A stretch of DNA of 64,000 bases from Bacillota bacterium (GTDB lineage Bacteria; Bacillota; Bacilli; Paenibacillales; Paenibacillaceae): assembly GCA_023460795.1 (NCBI GenBank), contig JAEWPC010000007.1:1-64000 (forward strand), in the 5' to 3' direction. This document shows, in pieces, positions 61,842-64,000 of this stretch (the first letter of the stretch is position 1; every line of letters begins with the position of its first letter). A program made the translations under genes and the position numbers. The notes under the pieces are model-generated. The model did not search any database. It was given only the letters and a program-made list of their open reading frames with translations, and was not told the DNA's origin.

Positions 61842-61877
61842 AAGCTCCGAACGGAATAATTTCGTTTGGGGCTTTTT
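61842..61877 (+). terminator. Terminator after csp
   Basis: AGCTCCGAACG and CGTTTGGGGCT form an 11-bp stem with G-T pairs, followed by TTTTTT. Confidence 0.88.
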
Positions 61878-61917
61878 TATCGCTATATCTATTTCAAGGA
61901 TAGAAGGAGGATGCGCA

Positions 61918-62130
61918 ATGTATCATTCTAGAAAAAGACCGCTGGAAGATCTTCCGGAAGAGTTAACCGCCATTTGGTCTTGCACGAAGGAAAACTGCCG
62001 CGGATGGATGAGGGATAACTTCGTATTCTCCATCGTTCCCGTGTGCTCCATATGTCAATCCGAGATGGTCAAGGGCGAAAAAATGCTGGCAGTGGTCATC
62101 AATACTAGTCCTCTTCAGATGAAGCTGTGA
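61918..62130 (+). CDS. ydjO: Cold-inducible protein YdjO family
   Basis: A 70-residue zinc-ribbon-like protein. CxxxxC (C22, C27) in WSCTKENCRGWMRDNF and CSIC (C44, C47) in VPVCSICQSEMVKGEK match B. subtilis YdjO, a cold-inducible protein of unknown function. ATG 61918 follows a strong AAGGAGG at 61903-61909. Placement right after a cold-shock gene supports the family call. Confidence 0.87.
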   Translation: MYHSRKRPLEDLPEELTAIWSCTKENCRGWMRDNFVFSIVPVCSICQSEMVKGEKMLAVVINTSPLQMKL

Positions 62131-62173
62131 GTGAACACGACAATAGAAAATAGCGCCCAAGCTCAATCGTAAG

Positions 62174-62204
62174 AACCCTGACCGCATGAGGTCAGGGTAT
62201 TTTT
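62174..62204 (+). terminator. Terminator after ydjO
   Basis: ACCCTGACC and GGTCAGGGT flank GCATGA, followed by ATTTTTT. The loop and inner stem repeat those of the ssrA terminator. Confidence 0.92.
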
Positions 62205-62405
62205 TGGGCTGAAAAGGGAGTATCCAAAGACTTACATACAGAGGTGTATTTCTATCATAATAAAAACAACAAATATCCATATAAAAGCAACCTCAAGCTA
62301 TACGCCGGGGACGAGGCGTGTGATGTAATACGGGTAGAGTCTCGCACGGCGAAGCCTATCGGCAAGAGGCGTCAGCCGCCGCGTACCGAGAAAGGAAGAT
62401 GTCTA

Positions 62406-63569
62406 GTGGACAACCGCAAACTGTTGGGCTTGACGCCCGCGATGGGATGGAATTCTTGGAACACCTTCACCTGGGACATTAACGAGCAATTGATTCGCGA
62501 CGTCGCGGACGTCTTCGTCTCGGAGGGGTACAAGGAGGCAGGGTACGAATATATCGTCATCGACGACTGCTGGAGCTTGAAAGAAAGGGACGAGGACGGC
62601 AATCTCGTGGCCGACCCGGCTAAATTCCCGAGCGGAATGAAGGCCCTCGCGGACTACATTCATTCCAAGGGCTTGAAGTTCGGCATGTATTCCTGCGTGG
62701 GAACCCATACGTGCGCCGGTTATCCGGGCAGCTTCGAGCATGAATTTCAGGACGCGCGGCTGTTGGCCGAATGGGGCGTGGATTTCTTAAAGTACGACTA
62801 CTGCTTTAAGCCTCGCAACCTATCGGGCGAGCTGATGTATAAACGAATGAGCTTGGCGCTCAAAAATTGCGGCAGAGACATCTTGTTCTCGGCCTGCAAT
62901 TGGGGGGAAGACAACGTCTATCAGTGGATTCGCGAATCCGGAGCCCATATGTACCGGTCCACGGGCGACATTCAAGATAACTGGGACTCCGTCAAGAGGC
63001 TCGCGATCTCTCAGTTAGACAAGGAATGCTATACCGGCGCCTTCTGCCATAACGACATGGACATGCTGATTGTCGGCATGCACGGCGGCAGCAACGACGG
63101 GTTTATCGGCAGCCAAAGCGGCGGCTGCAGCGACACGGAATACAAAACCCATTTTTCGTTATGGAGCCTCATGGGTTCTCCGCTGATGATCGGCTGCGAT
63201 ATCCGGAAAGCGAGCCAAGCAACGAAGAATACGCTTCTGAATTCCGATCTCATTGCCATCAATCAGGATATCGAAGGACGGGGCGCATACCGCATCAAAC
63301 CGGAGCCGCAATGGTTCCATACGGACGAAGTATTCATGCTCGTGAAGGTGCTGACGAACGGGGATCTGGCCATCGGATTTTTCAACTTGAGCGACGAGCA
63401 GCGACAGTTGTCGCTCCAGTTCTGGGACATCGGGCTGCCTTACGCGGAGAAGACCTCGCTGTCGCTCTACGACTGCTGGGAGCATAAGGAACTCGGCGTG
63501 TTCAGAGAGAGATTCGCTCCAACCGTACCGGCGCGCGATTGCGTTATCGTACGGGCCAAGCTGGTATAA
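62406..63569 (+). CDS. Alpha-galactosidase, GH27 family
   Basis: Hydrolyses alpha-1,6-galactosides such as melibiose. The 387 residues begin LLGLTPAMGWNSWNTF, the GH27 signature, and carry DDCWSLKERDEDG, FGMYSCVGTHTC, the nucleophile in FLKYDYC near 131 and the acid/base in STGDIQDNWDS near 187. No signal peptide, so it probably acts in the cytoplasm. GTG 62406 follows AAAGGAAG at 62391-62398; the longer ORF (from 62244) has a poorly conserved N-terminus. Convergent with an AraC regulator; the substrate range is not certain. Confidence 0.92.
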   Translation: MDNRKLLGLTPAMGWNSWNTFTWDINEQLIRDVADVFVSEGYKEAGYEYIVIDDCWSLKERDEDGNLVADPAKFPSGMKALADYIHSKGLKFGMYSCVGTHTCAGYPGSFEHEFQDARLLAEWGVDFLKYDYCFKPRNLSGELMYKRMSLALKNCGRDILFSACNWGEDNVYQWIRESGAHMYRSTGDIQDNWDSVKRLAISQLDKECYTGAFCHNDMDMLIVGMHGGSNDGFIGSQSGGCSDTEYKTHFSLWSLMGSPLMIGCDIRKASQATKNTLLNSDLIAINQDIEGRGAYRIKPEPQWFHTDEVFMLVKVLTNGDLAIGFFNLSDEQRQLSLQFWDIGLPYAEKTSLSLYDCWEHKELGVFRERFAPTVPARDCVIVRAKLV

Positions 63570-63587
63570 CGGCAAGTGAATAAGCCA

Positions 63588-64000
63588 TTAGCGCTCCGCG
63601 CGAGCGGCATGCAACATCGCATACTCCGTCGGAGTGTGCGATGTTGCTTTTTTGAATACTCTCGAGAAGTGCAGCTGATCTGGATATCCTACGGAATAAG
63701 CGACGGATTTAACGGTCAAACCGGTGGACTTCAGCAGCTCGCAGGCGCGCCGGATTCTGTGCTCGGCCAGATAAGCGGATACGGACATCCCGGTCGCGTC
63801 CTTGAACAAGCGGAACAGATAGCTTCTCTCGATTCGAACCGCGCTCGCGATATCGGATACCGTAACCGTTGTTTTCCAATAGTTATTCGCGATATACTCC
63901 TTCGCCAGCTCCGCGTAATCCGCCGGACGAGCCGCCATGCCCTTCGGATAATGCTCCATGTAATAGGACAGCAGCAGACGCAGCTTGGCTTCGGCGCGCA
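63588..64000 (-). CDS. AraC-family transcriptional regulator (partial, 5' end beyond window)
   Basis: The window holds the last ~137 residues, read from the end at 64000 to the TAA at 63588. Two helix-turn-helix motifs are visible: VSDIASAVRIERSYLFRLFKDATG and VKSVAYSVGYPDQLHFSRVFKKATSHTP. Upstream residues (RAEAKLRLLLSYYMEHYPKG) belong to the linker; the ligand-binding N-terminus lies outside. Its neighbour is the alpha-galactosidase, a likely target (inference). The 3' end contains the galactosidase terminator. Confidence 0.9.
   Translation of the reverse strand, partial: RAEAKLRLLLSYYMEHYPKGMAARPADYAELAKEYIANNYWKTTVTVSDIASAVRIERSYLFRLFKDATGMSVSAYLAEHRIRRACELLKSTGLTVKSVAYSVGYPDQLHFSRVFKKATSHTPTEYAMLHAARAER
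63611..63653 (+). terminator. Terminator of the alpha-galactosidase gene, inside the araC-type coding region
   Basis: GCAACATCGCATACTCC pairs with GGAGTGTGCGATGTTGC (17 bp, one G-T) around a 3-nt GTC loop, followed by TTTTTT. It lies 42 nt past the galactosidase stop. Confidence 0.92.

Overview
The window looks like chromosomal DNA from a spore-forming, fairly GC-rich member of the Paenibacillaceae (Paenibacillus or Cohnella type). Evidence: the Bacillus-like order hprK-lgt-ppaX-yvoF, his genes-yvcD-trxB-rapZ-yvcK-whiA-crh, and cggR-gapA-pgk-tpiA-gpmI-eno-secG-rnr-smpB-ssrA; an Sda-type sporulation checkpoint protein; an S-layer-homology surface protein; SARP-type response regulators; and frequent TTG/GTG starts. 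The genus cannot be fixed from the sequence alone.

Layout. 1-906: 3' end of a 23S rRNA gene, then six tRNA genes (Met, Val, Asp, Phe, Tyr, Lys) and a terminator, with no 5S gene between. 973-9581: cell-envelope and carbon-control genes (TagO/WecA-like transferase, PucR-type regulator, multitask sugar-ABC ATPase, HPr kinase, Lgt, PpaX, YvoF, LtaS-like enzyme). 9597-13619: two divergent, exported, paralogous FAD oxidoreductases. 13701-21299: a nine-gene histidine operon hisZGDBHAFI-hisJ, in which hisA is of the eukaryotic HIS6 type. 21296-29511: a PRPP synthetase gene and the yvcD-trxB-glcK-rapZ-yvcK-whiA-HPr/Crh block; trxB carries an in-frame TAA. 29597-30993: sda, clpP (with a CtsR box) and tRNA-Arg on the minus strand. 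31093-38724: the cggR glycolytic operon with a recognisable CggR operator, four palindromic repeats before gapA and alternative RNA hairpins before eno. 38731-43082: a GntR regulator and a murR-nagZ-murK-like amino-sugar cluster. 43185-51830: a double-kinase sensor, its SARP-type response regulator and a 1392-residue SLH/fibronectin surface protein. 51833-55190: LCP ligase, a sugar isomerase-like TIM barrel and an Eis-like acetyltransferase. 55241-60985: secG, rnr with an RGG-rich tail, an E. coli-class pyrB, smpB and tmRNA. 61046-64000: a small unknown protein, a csp-ydjO cold-shock pair, a GH27 alpha-galactosidase and a partial AraC regulator.

How the parts connect. Carbon status is read by HprK, the HPr/Crh-like protein and CggR; ugpC, glcK, the glycolytic operon and the amino-sugar cluster are the sort of genes they serve. 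HisG+HisZ consume PRPP, and a prs gene follows directly. SmpB and tmRNA work with ClpP and RNase R in ribosome rescue and clearance, and all four genes lie within about 31 kb. I see no CRISPR array, insertion sequence, prophage or toxin-antitoxin system. The most distinctive signals are the eukaryotic-type HisA in a bacterial his operon, the broken trxB, the His15-bearing Crh homologue, the palindrome cluster before gapA, the possible attenuator before eno, and an alpha-galactosidase terminator inside a convergent regulator gene.
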